A stretch of DNA of 64,000 nt from Streptomyces sp. CBMA291 (GTDB lineage: Bacteria; Actinomycetota; Actinomycetes; Streptomycetales; Streptomycetaceae). Location: contig NZ_MSJP01000033.1 of assembly GCF_014596525.1 (NCBI RefSeq), positions 60,315-124,314 of the forward strand, in the 5' to 3' direction. The position numbers and the translations under genes were made by a program. The notes beneath the pieces were generated by a model that had not been told where the DNA came from, did not search any database, and saw nothing but the letters and a program-made list of their open reading frames with translations. Below are positions 1-7,979 of this stretch, piece after piece. Every line of letters starts with the position of its first letter. Within the stretch, counting starts at the first letter, position 1.

Positions 1-1422
1 GCCTTCGGCGTCGACAGCACCGCCGCCTACCTCAACTGGGCGCCGATCGCCCTCGGTCTGATCGTCCTGCCCGTCCTGGTGCTGATCTACCGCACCTTCA
101 CCGAGGACTGGCGGCTGGTGTGGACCGCCGTGTGGATCTTCCAGCTCGCCAACTGGGTCGGCCAGGACTACCTGGCGCCGCAGGGCCTCGCGTACATCCT
201 CCATCTGACCGTACTCGCCGTCGTCCTGCGGCACTTCGTGCGGCCGGGATCGGCGGGGCGGCTGCGGGACCGGACGTGGCTCGACCCGACGTCGGCCGCC
301 GTGCCGCCGCCGACGACCCGGCGTCAGCGCGCGGTCTGCGTGGCGATCCTCGCCCCGCTGATCCTCGCGGTCAACGCCGTCCACCAGCTCACCCCGGTCA
401 TGCTCTGCGTCTCCCTGGCCGCCCTCGCGCTCACCCGCCGCTACCGCAACCTCGGTCTGCTGGCCGTCGCCGCGCTCGTGATGCTGGCCTGGGACCTCAC
501 CATGGGGCGACCGCTGTTCCTGGAGACCCTCGCCACCCTGCGGGACTCGCTCGGCCGGCTCACCCAGAACTCCCGTGCCGGATACGCCGGTCAGCTCACC
601 GGACCCGGGCCCGAGCTGGCGGGCCGGGCCGGGATCGTCATGGCCCTCGTGCTCGTCCTGCTCGCCGGGATCGCCGTGCTCGCCCGGCGCGGGCTGACCC
701 GGGGCGCGCTGCCGCTGCTGCTCGTCTCGGTCGCCCCCGTGCCGCTCTTCGCCGTCAACGACTACGGCGGCGAGATGATCTTCCGGGTCTATCTGTTCGG
801 GCTTCCGGGCGCCGCGTTCTTCGCCGCCGCCGCGCTCGTACCGCCCGCCGCCGGGGCCTTCGGGAGCCGGGGCGCGGCCGCCCGGCGGCGGGTCACGGCG
901 GTCGCCCTGCCGGTGGTCCTCGTCGTCCTGCTCGCCGGGTTCCTGCCCGCGTACTACGGCAAGGACGCGATGTACTACACGCCGCCCGAGGAGACCCGGC
1001 TCGTCACCCGGGCCATCGACCGGCTGCCCGAGGGCGGGCTGCTCCTCGCCACCTCCGGGTCCTTCCCCGCCGCCCTGCACCGCTACGACCAGGTCGAACA
1101 CTGGTTCTTCGCCGAGCAGGAGCTGCCCGAGAACGAGAAGATGCTGGCCGATCCGGCCCGCTATCTCGCCGACCGCATCCCGCCCGGGACCACCGCGCAC
1201 CTCGTCCTCACCCGGACGCAGGACCGGTACACGGCGGGCGAGGGGCTGCTGCCGCCGGGCGGATTCGCGGCCCTGCGGACCCGCCTGAAGGAGTCCCCGC
1301 TCTTCACGACCGTCGAGGAGGGGCCGTACGGTCTCGTCCTCGCGTACACCCCGAAGTCCCCGAAGCCACCGAAGCCACCGAAGTCCCCCCGGACCCCGGC
1401 CACCCCAGGCGGTGCCTCGTGA
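1..1422 (+). CDS. Partial polytopic membrane protein (5' end outside window)
   Basis: The frame is open from base 1, so the N-terminus lies to the left; 473 residues are visible. They form a run of hydrophobic segments with short Arg-rich loops, then an extracytoplasmic domain of about 140 residues (from about base 950) rich in charged and aromatic residues, then a Pro-Lys tail built from PPK/SPK repeats. I see no glycosyltransferase DxD motif in the visible part. The layout (many membrane spans, then a soluble outer domain) resembles membrane glycosyltransferases or polymer-assembly proteins, and the neighbours (flippase, PLP sugar enzyme) suggest envelope polysaccharide work. The stop overlaps the next start by 4 bp (GTGA), so the two are probably translationally coupled. 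Function is inferred only from context. Confidence 0.75.
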   Translation, partial: AFGVDSTAAYLNWAPIALGLIVLPVLVLIYRTFTEDWRLVWTAVWIFQLANWVGQDYLAPQGLAYILHLTVLAVVLRHFVRPGSAGRLRDRTWLDPTSAAVPPPTTRRQRAVCVAILAPLILAVNAVHQLTPVMLCVSLAALALTRRYRNLGLLAVAALVMLAWDLTMGRPLFLETLATLRDSLGRLTQNSRAGYAGQLTGPGPELAGRAGIVMALVLVLLAGIAVLARRGLTRGALPLLLVSVAPVPLFAVNDYGGEMIFRVYLFGLPGAAFFAAAALVPPAAGAFGSRGAAARRRVTAVALPVVLVVLLAGFLPAYYGKDAMYYTPPEETRLVTRAIDRLPEGGLLLATSGSFPAALHRYDQVEHWFFAEQELPENEKMLADPARYLADRIPPGTTAHLVLTRTQDRYTAGEGLLPPGGFAALRTRLKESPLFTTVEEGPYGLVLAYTPKSPKPPKPPKSPRTPATPGGAS

Positions 1423-1862
1423 GCATGCCCCAGCCCCAGCCCCAGCCCCAGCCCCAGCCCCAACCTCAGTCCCAGTCCCAGCCCCAGCCCCGGTATCGGA
1501 ACCAAAACCGGACCCGTGTGCTCGTCGCCGCCTCCGGGTGGCTGGCCCTCGCGGCGACCCTGCTGCCGGACGGCTCCCCGCCGCGCTGGATCGTGGTGCT
1601 GGCCTTCGTCTGTCTCGGGCCGGGGGCCGCGCTGCTGTATCCGCAGCCGCGCGGGCTGCGGCCGGGTGCCCGCCTGGAGTCGTTCGCGCTCGCCGCCCCG
1701 GTGAGCCTGGCCCTCGCCTCGCTCGTCGCCACGCTCCTCTTCCTGCTCGGAGCGTTCTCCGTATCGGCCTTCCTCGTCCCGCTGTCCCTCTTCACCAGCG
1801 TGGTCGCCTTCCTGCCGGGGCTTCCGCTGCCCGCCGCGACCCGGGGCGCGGCCGAACGCTGA
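1419..1862 (+). CDS. Small membrane protein with Pro-Gln repeat N-terminus
   Basis: A 147-residue product. The GTG start is chosen because it overlaps the stop of the preceding gene (GTGA). After Met-Ser-Met, residues 4-25 are almost pure Pro-Gln (with Ser-Gln) encoded by a CCCCAG hexamer array, then a basic Arg/Asn stretch. About three hydrophobic segments follow (starting near bases 1525, 1590 and 1690), ending in a short Ala/Arg tail. I do not recognise a family. It is probably a small partner of the upstream membrane protein. The Pro-Gln tail faces the cytoplasm if the basic stretch obeys the positive-inside rule. The hexamer array is slippage-prone, so its length may vary between strains. 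Confidence 0.6.
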   Translation: MSMPQPQPQPQPQPQPQSQSQPQPRYRNQNRTRVLVAASGWLALAATLLPDGSPPRWIVVLAFVCLGPGAALLYPQPRGLRPGARLESFALAAPVSLALASLVATLLFLLGAFSVSAFLVPLSLFTSVVAFLPGLPLPAATRGAAER

Positions 1863-1876
1863 GCGGCCGGGCCGGT

Positions 1877-1898
1877 GGCGGGGCGGCGGCGCCCCGCC
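1877..1898. terminator. Bidirectional terminator hairpin
   Basis: A 9-bp perfect stem (GGCGGGGCG / CGCCCCGCC) with a 4-base loop sits in the 61-bp gap between two convergent genes. No U-tract follows, as is usual in high-GC actinobacteria. Confidence 0.55.
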
Positions 1899-1923
1899 TA
1901 CCCCCGCCTACCACCGCCCCCGC

Positions 1924-4077
1924 CTACCGCCGTCCCGCCGCGAGCCCCCGGAAGGCGCAGAACGCCATCGTGCTCCCCGCCAGTGCGAGGAAGAGCGGCA
2001 ACGGGGCGGCGGCGAAGCCCTGTTGGCCCGTCCAGCCCGCCCACGCCAGGACCCACACCAGGGCGGTGGTGCCCCGGGGACCGGCCCCGGCCACCCGCAG
2101 CAGCACCGCCACGAGCAGCAGACACAGGGCCTGGAGGGCGATCGGGATGACGGCCCGCTCCAGTCCCTCGCCGAGGAGTCCGGCGCCGGGCCCCGCCGCC
2201 TCGGGGGGCCGCAGACCGAGCAGCGGGGGCGCGGTGTGCAGGGCGAGGAAGGTGGCGAGGAGCACCGTTCCGGCGAAGACCGGCCGGAAGGCCCGCCGGG
2301 CGACGGACACGCCCTGGAGGACCAGGAGCAGCAGCCCGGCGGCGAGCGTCGGCGGGGGCAGCGCGCCCGGCAGCCCCGTACCCGGCAGCCGCTCCACGTC
2401 CAGACCGCCGGAGCGGGCGAGGGGCAGCCAGAACGCCCCGGCCACCACCGCCAGGACCGGCCAGAGCCAGGGCCCCGCCCGGTCGGGGACGGCGACCGGC
2501 GCCGGGGCGACCGGGCCGGACGGCCGTGCGCCTTCCGGCGGGGGCGCGTACACGGGGATGCCGAACGCGGGCGTCACCGAGTCGTGCGCGCCCCGCAGAT
2601 AGGCGCTCTCCCGCGCCCAGCCGGTGCCGTAGCCGTCCTCCGCGCGCGGCTTCGTCCGGGCGGCCTCCGGGGGGCGCCCGGGGCGGGCGCGGCCCTTGAG
2701 CACGGCCCGCAGACCGGGCGCCGAGACCGCCGCCATCAGCGTCATCGAGGCGAGGACGGCGACCCCGGCGCCGGGGATGCCGTAGGGCCCGAGGAGCAGG
2801 GTCGCGCTGCCCAGCACCAGCACGCACATGGCTCCCTGGAGGAGCGCGAGCACTCCCGTACGCCCCTGGACGCGCAGCACGCCGATGTACAGCTCCACCG
2901 CGACCCGGGGCAGCGCGGCGGCGGCGAGCAGCCGGAGCACGGTCGTGCCATTGCGCGCGTAGTCCGGGCCGAACGGCGAGAGGATCACCGGGGCGAGGAC
3001 GACGAGGACGAGGACGACCGGGACGAGCAGCACCGCCATCCGGCGCAGCGCGCCCCTGACGCCCTCGGCGAGGGAGTCGGGGCTGTGGGAGGCGTGCGCG
3101 GTGAGCGAGGAGGCCATGTTGATGGCCATGAACTCCATCGTGCCGCCGACGGTGTAGGCGGTGTAGAAGAAGGCGTTGTGGGCGGCGTCGAAGCGGACGG
3201 CGACCATCACCGGCAGCAGGTTGATCATGGCGAGGCTGAAGAGCGCGCCGACGGCGTCCCCCGCCATGAACCGGCCGATCTCGCCCGTCCCCGGCGGTTC
3301 CTTGTCCCGGTCGGCGTGCGCCTGCCGGGGGATGAGCCGGCGGAAGACGAGCCAGCCCAGGGGGAGTACGGACAGGGCGATCGCCGCCGACCAGGAGACG
3401 AAGACGCCGAGGACGGGCAGGGCGGTGGCGAGGACGACGAGCAGGACCAGCTTGCCGAGCGAGAAGACGGCGTTGCCGACGGGCACCCAGACGGCCCGGC
3501 GGAGCCCGGTGAGGACGCCGTCCTGGAGGGTGAGCAGGGCCCAGCCGACACAGGAGGCGGTGAAGAAGAGCCCGGCGGACAGGGAGCCGAGAGGGGCGTA
3601 CGAGGGGCCCCACAGGTCCAGGGTGAGCAGGAAGCCGCCGCAGGCGACGGTGACGACGCCGGTGCTGACCAGGTAGAGGCGCCGGACGAGCGGCCCGGTG
3701 GCGCGCCCGGCCCGGGGCACGTACCGGACGACGGCGCCGATCATGGTGGTGGCGGTGAGGGAGGCGAGCAGCCGTTGCGCGGCGATGGCGGCGGAGCCCT
3801 GGCCGACGGCCTCCTCGGAGTAGTAGCGGGCGGCGACCAGCCAGAAGCCGAGCCCGAGGGCGGCGGAGACGCCGGTGGAGAGCATCAGGGCGTAGGCGTT
3901 GCGGAAGAGGGAGGCGTCGGACTCCTCGCGGGGGGCCCGGGGGGCCCGGGGGGCCTGGGGAGCCCGGGGAGCCTGGGGGGTCGGGGCGGGGCGCGGGCGG
4001 TCCCGGCGGTGCGGGTCCGTGGGGGTGGCGCTCCTTCCGGTCCGCCCCCGGCCCCGTGGCCGTCCGGCGTCGGTCAC
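1924..4077 (-). CDS. Wzx/MATE-like polysaccharide flippase with extended C-terminus
   Basis: A 717-residue product with many membrane spans. The first ~70 residues are a Pro/Arg-rich cytoplasmic tail with APRAPQ-type repeats. Residues about 75-480 form a 12-helix-like core with the pattern of the polysaccharide-transport/MVF superfamily (opening with LSTGVSAALGLGFWLVAARY). After a charged linker (about 480-560) come several more hydrophobic segments, longer than a usual flippase of 400-500 residues. The GTG start at 4077 overlaps the stop of the upstream PLP-enzyme gene (GTGA), so the pair forms a coupled operon. Known family role: flipping lipid-linked saccharide across the membrane. The substrate here is unknown. 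The extra C-terminal membrane domain could hold a polymerase-like function, but that is speculation. Confidence 0.8.
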   Translation of the reverse strand: MTDAGRPRGRGRTGRSATPTDPHRRDRPRPAPTPQAPRAPQAPRAPRAPREESDASLFRNAYALMLSTGVSAALGLGFWLVAARYYSEEAVGQGSAAIAAQRLLASLTATTMIGAVVRYVPRAGRATGPLVRRLYLVSTGVVTVACGGFLLTLDLWGPSYAPLGSLSAGLFFTASCVGWALLTLQDGVLTGLRRAVWVPVGNAVFSLGKLVLLVVLATALPVLGVFVSWSAAIALSVLPLGWLVFRRLIPRQAHADRDKEPPGTGEIGRFMAGDAVGALFSLAMINLLPVMVAVRFDAAHNAFFYTAYTVGGTMEFMAINMASSLTAHASHSPDSLAEGVRGALRRMAVLLVPVVLVLVVLAPVILSPFGPDYARNGTTVLRLLAAAALPRVAVELYIGVLRVQGRTGVLALLQGAMCVLVLGSATLLLGPYGIPGAGVAVLASMTLMAAVSAPGLRAVLKGRARPGRPPEAARTKPRAEDGYGTGWARESAYLRGAHDSVTPAFGIPVYAPPPEGARPSGPVAPAPVAVPDRAGPWLWPVLAVVAGAFWLPLARSGGLDVERLPGTGLPGALPPPTLAAGLLLLVLQGVSVARRAFRPVFAGTVLLATFLALHTAPPLLGLRPPEAAGPGAGLLGEGLERAVIPIALQALCLLLVAVLLRVAGAGPRGTTALVWVLAWAGWTGQQGFAAAPLPLFLALAGSTMAFCAFRGLAAGRR

Positions 4078-5282
4078 CGGGCGCCGCCGGGCGCGGTCGA
4101 GGACCGGACCGGGGTCACGCCCTCGGCGCGCAGGACGCGCAGGACCCGGGTGGCGTGGCGCGGGTCGACGGGCAGGGCGTGCCGGGCGAACCAGGCGGCG
4201 GGCTCGGGCGCGGGGGAGGGGTCGGTGAAGCGGGTGCCCGCGTACGTGTCGAGCGGGGGATCGTAGAGATAGCCGGTGGTGATCCGGTGCCGGGCGAGGG
4301 CGGCGATGGCCGCGTCCCGGTCCGCGACGAGCAGCGGCACCCGGAAGAGCGGCTGCGGCGGGCGGGCCTTGGCGTCCGGATCGGCGTCCTGGTCGGCGTA
4401 TTCGCTGGCGTGGAGGAGGGCGGTGCCCGCCCGGTGCGCGTCGAGGACGCCGTCGAGCGCGGCGAGCCTGTGGGCGGTACGGCGGAGCCTGCCGGGGCCC
4501 GGTCGCAGCCGGTAGTCGTGCAGATCGACCCGGATCCAGGAGTGGAAGGGGTCGAGCGCGGGCGCCGAGGGGAGGGCCCGCGCCAGCTCCCCGGGGCGCA
4601 GGGGCATCCGTATCCCGTCCCGCTCGTCGAGACCGAGCCGCCGCAGGGTCGCGCGGGCGGCCCCGGCGAGCCGCAGGCCGCGCACGGTGGCCTCGGCGTA
4701 CGGGCGTACCAGATAGGCGAGTTCGGCGCCGGTGCGGGCGGGGTGGAGCAGGGCGTCCCGGGCGGCGGCGAGGGGGGCGCGGTCGGCCGGGTCGGCGACG
4801 GTGAGGAAGCCGCCGGTCTTGGCGGCGGTGTGCTTGGAGAGGCTGAAGACGGACGCCTCGCCGTAGGTGCCGACCGGCCGCCCGCCGACGGTGGAGCCGA
4901 TGGCGTGGGCCGCGTCCTCGATCAGCGGGATGCCGAGCCGGTCGCAGCGCTCGCGCAGCTCGGGCGCCGGGTCGGGGGCGCCGTACAGATTGGTGGTGAG
5001 GACGGCGGAGAGCCCCGGCCAGAGGGAGTCGGGCACGGCGGCGGTGTCGAGGGAGCCGTCGCGCGGGTCGAGCGGCGCCTGCACGGGGCGGAGTCCGGCG
5101 GCGAGGACGACGAAGAAGATGACGTCGTCGTTGACGGGGGACATCAGCACCCGGCCGCCGGGCGGGCACCAGTGGCGCAGGGCGAGGTAGAGACCGAGGC
5201 GGCACGAGGGCACGTAGAGGCACTCCCGGCCGTCGAGCCTGGCACGCATCCGCTCTTCGAGTTCCGCGTACGCGGAGACCAT
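4074..5282 (-). CDS. DegT/DnrJ/EryC1-type PLP-dependent enzyme
   Basis: A 402-residue protein of the sugar-aminotransferase family. The ATG at 5282 is preferred because a G-rich ribosome site (GGGGGGG) lies just upstream and the family start fits; upstream codons in frame belong to a repeat array. The internal-aldimine Lys lies in the SVFSLSKHTAAKTGGF segment, the family signature, and the IEDAAHAIGS stretch upstream carries the cofactor-binding Asp. These enzymes transaminate or dehydrate nucleotide-linked keto-sugars. Here the substrate is unknown. The gene is coupled to a flippase, which suggests an amino-sugar in an exported glycopolymer. Sequence past residue 250 is more divergent than in typical members. 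Confidence 0.8.
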   Translation of the reverse strand: MVSAYAELEERMRARLDGRECLYVPSCRLGLYLALRHWCPPGGRVLMSPVNDDVIFFVVLAAGLRPVQAPLDPRDGSLDTAAVPDSLWPGLSAVLTTNLYGAPDPAPELRERCDRLGIPLIEDAAHAIGSTVGGRPVGTYGEASVFSLSKHTAAKTGGFLTVADPADRAPLAAARDALLHPARTGAELAYLVRPYAEATVRGLRLAGAARATLRRLGLDERDGIRMPLRPGELARALPSAPALDPFHSWIRVDLHDYRLRPGPGRLRRTAHRLAALDGVLDAHRAGTALLHASEYADQDADPDAKARPPQPLFRVPLLVADRDAAIAALARHRITTGYLYDPPLDTYAGTRFTDPSPAPEPAAWFARHALPVDPRHATRVLRVLRAEGVTPVRSSTAPGGAR

Positions 5283-5350
5283 GTTTCCCCCCCTGAACCC
5301 CGGACCCCCATGGGACCCGATGCGGAAGGACGCGTCAACGCGGCCCTCGG

Positions 5351-5504
5351 GTCGTACGGGAAGGCGTGTGGGCGCGGCCCTCCCGGTCGTACGGGAAGAC
5401 CCGCCCGGCACGGGCTCCCCGGTCGTACGGGAAGGCTTGTCCGGCACGGCTTCCCTGTCGTACGGGAAGGCCCGTCGGCGCGCCCCCCTGTCGTGCGGAA
5501 AGGG
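5351..5504. repeat. Tandem array, about 35-bp period, core GTCGTACGGGAAGGC
   Basis: Near-identical 15-mers occur at 5351, 5386, 5422 and 5457, with a degenerate fifth copy at 5490 whose bases form the left arm of the sigma-factor terminator. Spacing is 35, 36, 35 and 33 bp. The array fills the gap between the PLP-enzyme gene and the sigma-factor gene. Confidence 0.8.
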
Positions 5505-5544
5505 CCCGCTCTCGGTCGGACGACCGTGAACGGGCCCTTTCCGC
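5495..5544 (-). terminator. Terminator of the sigma-factor gene
   Basis: A 14-bp perfect stem (GCGGAAAGGGCCCG and its complement) encloses a 22-base loop that itself holds a CGGTCG/CGACCG mini-hairpin. It lies 35 bp past the stop of the sigma gene. Confidence 0.8.
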
Positions 5545-5578
5545 AGTCATTTTGACCGCTCGGGGGAGGGGACGGAGG

Positions 5579-6622
5579 TCATTCCTCCAGAGTGAGGCCC
5601 CGGCGCAGCCTGGCGAGGGTGCGGGAGAGCAGCCGGGAGACGTGCATCTGGGAGATGCCGAGTTCCGTGCCGATCTCCGACTGGGTCATGCCGGAGACGA
5701 ACCGGAGGGAGAGGATGCGGCGTTCGCGGACGGGCAGCGAGGCGATCATCGGCTTCAGGGAGGCGATGTACTCGATGCCGGTGAGCCCGTGGTCCTCGTA
5801 GCCGATCCGGTCGGCGAGGGTGGCCTCCGCGCCGCCCTCCTCCTCGTCGGGCTGCGCGTCGAGCGAACTCGCGGTGTACGCGTTGCTCGCGGCCATGCCC
5901 TCGACGACCTCCTCGGGGGTGATGCCGAGTTCCTCCGCCAGTTCGGCCACGGTGGGCGAACGGTCGAGGCGCTGCGCGAGCGCGTCGCCCGCCCGCGCGA
6001 GGTCGAGCCGGAGTTCCTGGAGCCTGCGGGGGACGTGCACGGACCAGGAGGTGTCGCGGAAGAAGCGCTTGATCTCGCCGATGATGGTCGGCATCGCGAA
6101 CGTGGGGAACTCCACGCCGCGGGTGAGTTCGAAGCGGTCGATCGCCTTGATGAGGCCGATGGTGCCGACCTGGACGATGTCCTCCATGGGTTCGCTGCGG
6201 GTGCTGAACCGGGAGGCGGCGAACTTCACCAGGGCGAGGTTGAGTTCGACGAGGGTGTTGCGGACGTACGCGTGGTCGTGGGTGCCCTCCTCCAGCTCGG
6301 CGAGCCGGGCGAAGAGCTGCTTCGACAGCGCCCGCGCGTCGACCGGTCCGATGCGGTCGAGGGGGCGGTCGTCGATGGCTCCGACGGGGAGGCCGGTGAC
6401 CGGGTCGGTGGCCGCACCGGCGGGAGGGCCGGCGAGCGGGGCGACGGAAGGGCCGCCGGAGGGGGTGGCGGTCGGGACGGTGACCTGGGCGGTGACCGTT
6501 CCGGCGCGGGGGCCGGTGGTCGGGTCGGCGGGGCGGCCGGCGGCCTGGTCGACCGGGTGTCCGAGGGGGACTGCTGCCGACGGCGCGTCGGGGGTACGCG
6601 GGGCGTCGAGCCGGGGTGACAT
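5579..6622 (-). CDS. SigB/SigF/SigG-family RNA polymerase sigma factor
   Basis: A 347-residue group 3 sigma factor. A Pro/Ala/Gly-rich extension of about 80 residues precedes the conserved part. Region 2 follows (about 125-175, with EDIVQVGTIGLIKAIDRF and FPTFAMPTIIGEIKR, the core-binding and -10-recognition segments). Region 3 spans about 180-240. Region 4 closes the protein (about 290-345) with a TQSEIGTELGISQMHVSRLL helix-turn-helix. The ATG at 6622 has a GAAGGAG site 6 bases upstream. Anti-anti-sigma and anti-sigma kinase genes start just across the divergent gap, the classic partner-switching set. In S. coelicolor a similar trio (sigI, arsI, prsI) is described; orthology here is inferred from context only. 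Likely role: osmotic/stress or developmental transcription. Confidence 0.92.
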   Translation of the reverse strand: MSPRLDAPRTPDAPSAAVPLGHPVDQAAGRPADPTTGPRAGTVTAQVTVPTATPSGGPSVAPLAGPPAGAATDPVTGLPVGAIDDRPLDRIGPVDARALSKQLFARLAELEEGTHDHAYVRNTLVELNLALVKFAASRFSTRSEPMEDIVQVGTIGLIKAIDRFELTRGVEFPTFAMPTIIGEIKRFFRDTSWSVHVPRRLQELRLDLARAGDALAQRLDRSPTVAELAEELGITPEEVVEGMAASNAYTASSLDAQPDEEEGGAEATLADRIGYEDHGLTGIEYIASLKPMIASLPVRERRILSLRFVSGMTQSEIGTELGISQMHVSRLLSRTLARLRRGLTLEE

Positions 6623-6844
6623 GGGTCTCCTTCGTGGGGTCCTCTGCTGCGGTTTGCGGCGCCTCCAAAGCCGTTCGTGTCGGTGTCTCCCTCTAGCCCT
6701 ACCTGCTCGACACCGGGGCCCGCAAGTGTCGACAATCCGGTTTGTCCTGGTTTATTGGAGACCTCATGTGCGGGAAAGGGGCCCCCGCTTGTAGGGTTCG
6801 TGGACGCAAGTCCGGATCCGCGAGAGCGAGAAGAGGCACGGCAC

Positions 6845-7213
6845 ATGGACCGCGAGCACATCGGCAGCGCACCGCCCGCGCGGCTGCGGGTCGAGGTCCG
6901 GACCGTGGGCGCGAGCGAAGTCCTCGCCCCGTCCGGCGAACTCGACCACCACACCGCCGACCTGCTGCGCGAACCCCTCGACGGGGCGCTCGACGCGGGC
7001 CGTTCCCGGCTGGTCGTCGACTGCTCGGGCCTGGAGTTCTGTGACTCCACCGGGCTCAATGTGCTCCTCGCGGCCCGGCTGCGGGCGCACGCGGCGGGAG
7101 GCGGGGTGCATCTGGTGGCGATGAGACCGCCGGTGGCCAGGGTGTTCCACATCACGGGTGCGGAAGCCGTCTTCACCGTCCACGAGACGCTCGCCACGGC
7201 CCTGCCCGGCTGA
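6845..7213 (+). CDS. STAS-domain anti-anti-sigma factor (RsbV/SpoIIAA-like)
   Basis: A 122-residue single-domain protein. The STAS fold is recognisable from the LAPSGELDHHTADLL strand-helix and the FCDSTGLNVLL segment, where Ser68 is the expected phosphorylation site. Known mechanism: the unphosphorylated form binds the anti-sigma kinase and frees the sigma factor; phosphorylation by the kinase switches it off. The ATG at 6845 is chosen over an upstream in-frame start because the domain begins here and a purine-rich AGAAGAGG precedes it. The gene is divergent from the sigma gene and 74 bp ahead of the kinase gene, so it is probably cotranscribed with the latter. Confidence 0.9.
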   Translation: MDREHIGSAPPARLRVEVRTVGASEVLAPSGELDHHTADLLREPLDGALDAGRSRLVVDCSGLEFCDSTGLNVLLAARLRAHAAGGGVHLVAMRPPVARVFHITGAEAVFTVHETLATALPG

Positions 7214-7287
7214 ACGGTTTCTCCGTTCCGCCCCGCACGGCCCCCGTCCTGCCCCTCTGTCCCGTCGATCGGTGAGGTGAAGCGCTG

Positions 7288-7707
7288 ATGGACCAAGCTT
7301 CCGACGTCCGTACCCTCGCCCTCGGCGAGACCAGCGGCACGGTGCCGCTCGCCCGCGACTTCACGCGGACCGCGCTCCACGAATGGGGCTGGCTGCCCGC
7401 CGCCACCGCCGACCGCAGGGCCGCCGCCGAGGACGTCCTGCTCGTCGTCTCCGAACTGGTCACCAACGCCTGCCTGCACGCCGAGGGCCCCGAACGCCTC
7501 CGCGTCCTGCGCCTGCCGAGGATCCTGCGCCTCGAAGTCACCGACCGGGGAGCGGGCCAGCCGGCCCCCCGCACCCCCCACCGCTCGGGCCGCCCCGGCG
7601 GCCACGGGATGTTCATCGTGCAGCGCCTCTGCCTGGACTGGGGCATCGAACGGGTCCCGGGCGCGCCGGGCAAGACGGTCTGGGCGGAGCTGGCGGCGCC
7701 GGCCTAG
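7288..7707 (+). CDS. Anti-sigma factor serine kinase (RsbW/SpoIIAB-like ATPase)
   Basis: A 139-residue GHKL-type ATPase (HATPase_c_2 family). The N-box SELVTNACLHA (Asn60), the G1 box TDRGAG (Asp86) and the glycine lid PGGHGMFIV (about 104-110) are all present, so the ATP site looks intact. The first ~45 residues hold the helices that normally contact sigma. It should bind and inhibit the sigma factor at 5579-6622 and phosphorylate Ser68 of the neighbouring STAS protein; partner choice is inferred from adjacency. The ATG at 7288 follows a GGTGAGG stretch about 11 bases upstream. Confidence 0.9.
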   Translation: MDQASDVRTLALGETSGTVPLARDFTRTALHEWGWLPAATADRRAAAEDVLLVVSELVTNACLHAEGPERLRVLRLPRILRLEVTDRGAGQPAPRTPHRSGRPGGHGMFIVQRLCLDWGIERVPGAPGKTVWAELAAPA

Positions 7708-7926
7708 AGCCTCGTACGGGGTTACGGGATCGGCGCCTCCTCCTTGAGCGACGCCCCGCCCCGGTCCCGCGAGCGTGCTCCGCGCGTGCGATCCGACCCC
7801 GGAGCCGTGGAACTCCCGGCTCGGCGTCGAGGCCAAGGCGCCCTCAGGGGGCCCCGGACGGCTCGCACGACCTTCACAACTCCGCCCGCCTCCCTGCCTT
7901 CCCTCCGCAGGGCCCCCGGCGTACCT

Positions 7927-7951
7927 TGACGGCTCATCTGAAAGACCGTCA
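7927..7951. promoter_or_regulatory. Inverted repeat TGACGG-N13-CCGTCA before surface operon
   Basis: The 272-bp gap 7708-7979 contains one striking element, TGACGG(N13)CCGTCA, ending 28 bp before the chosen start of the surface-protein operon. It could be an operator. Its left arm overlaps a TTGACG that could serve as a -35 box, but no good -10 follows at 17 bp. I see no gene in the gap. Confidence 0.4.
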
Positions 7952-7979
7952 GGTCCGTTCGCCGTGAGGGGTGTTCCCG

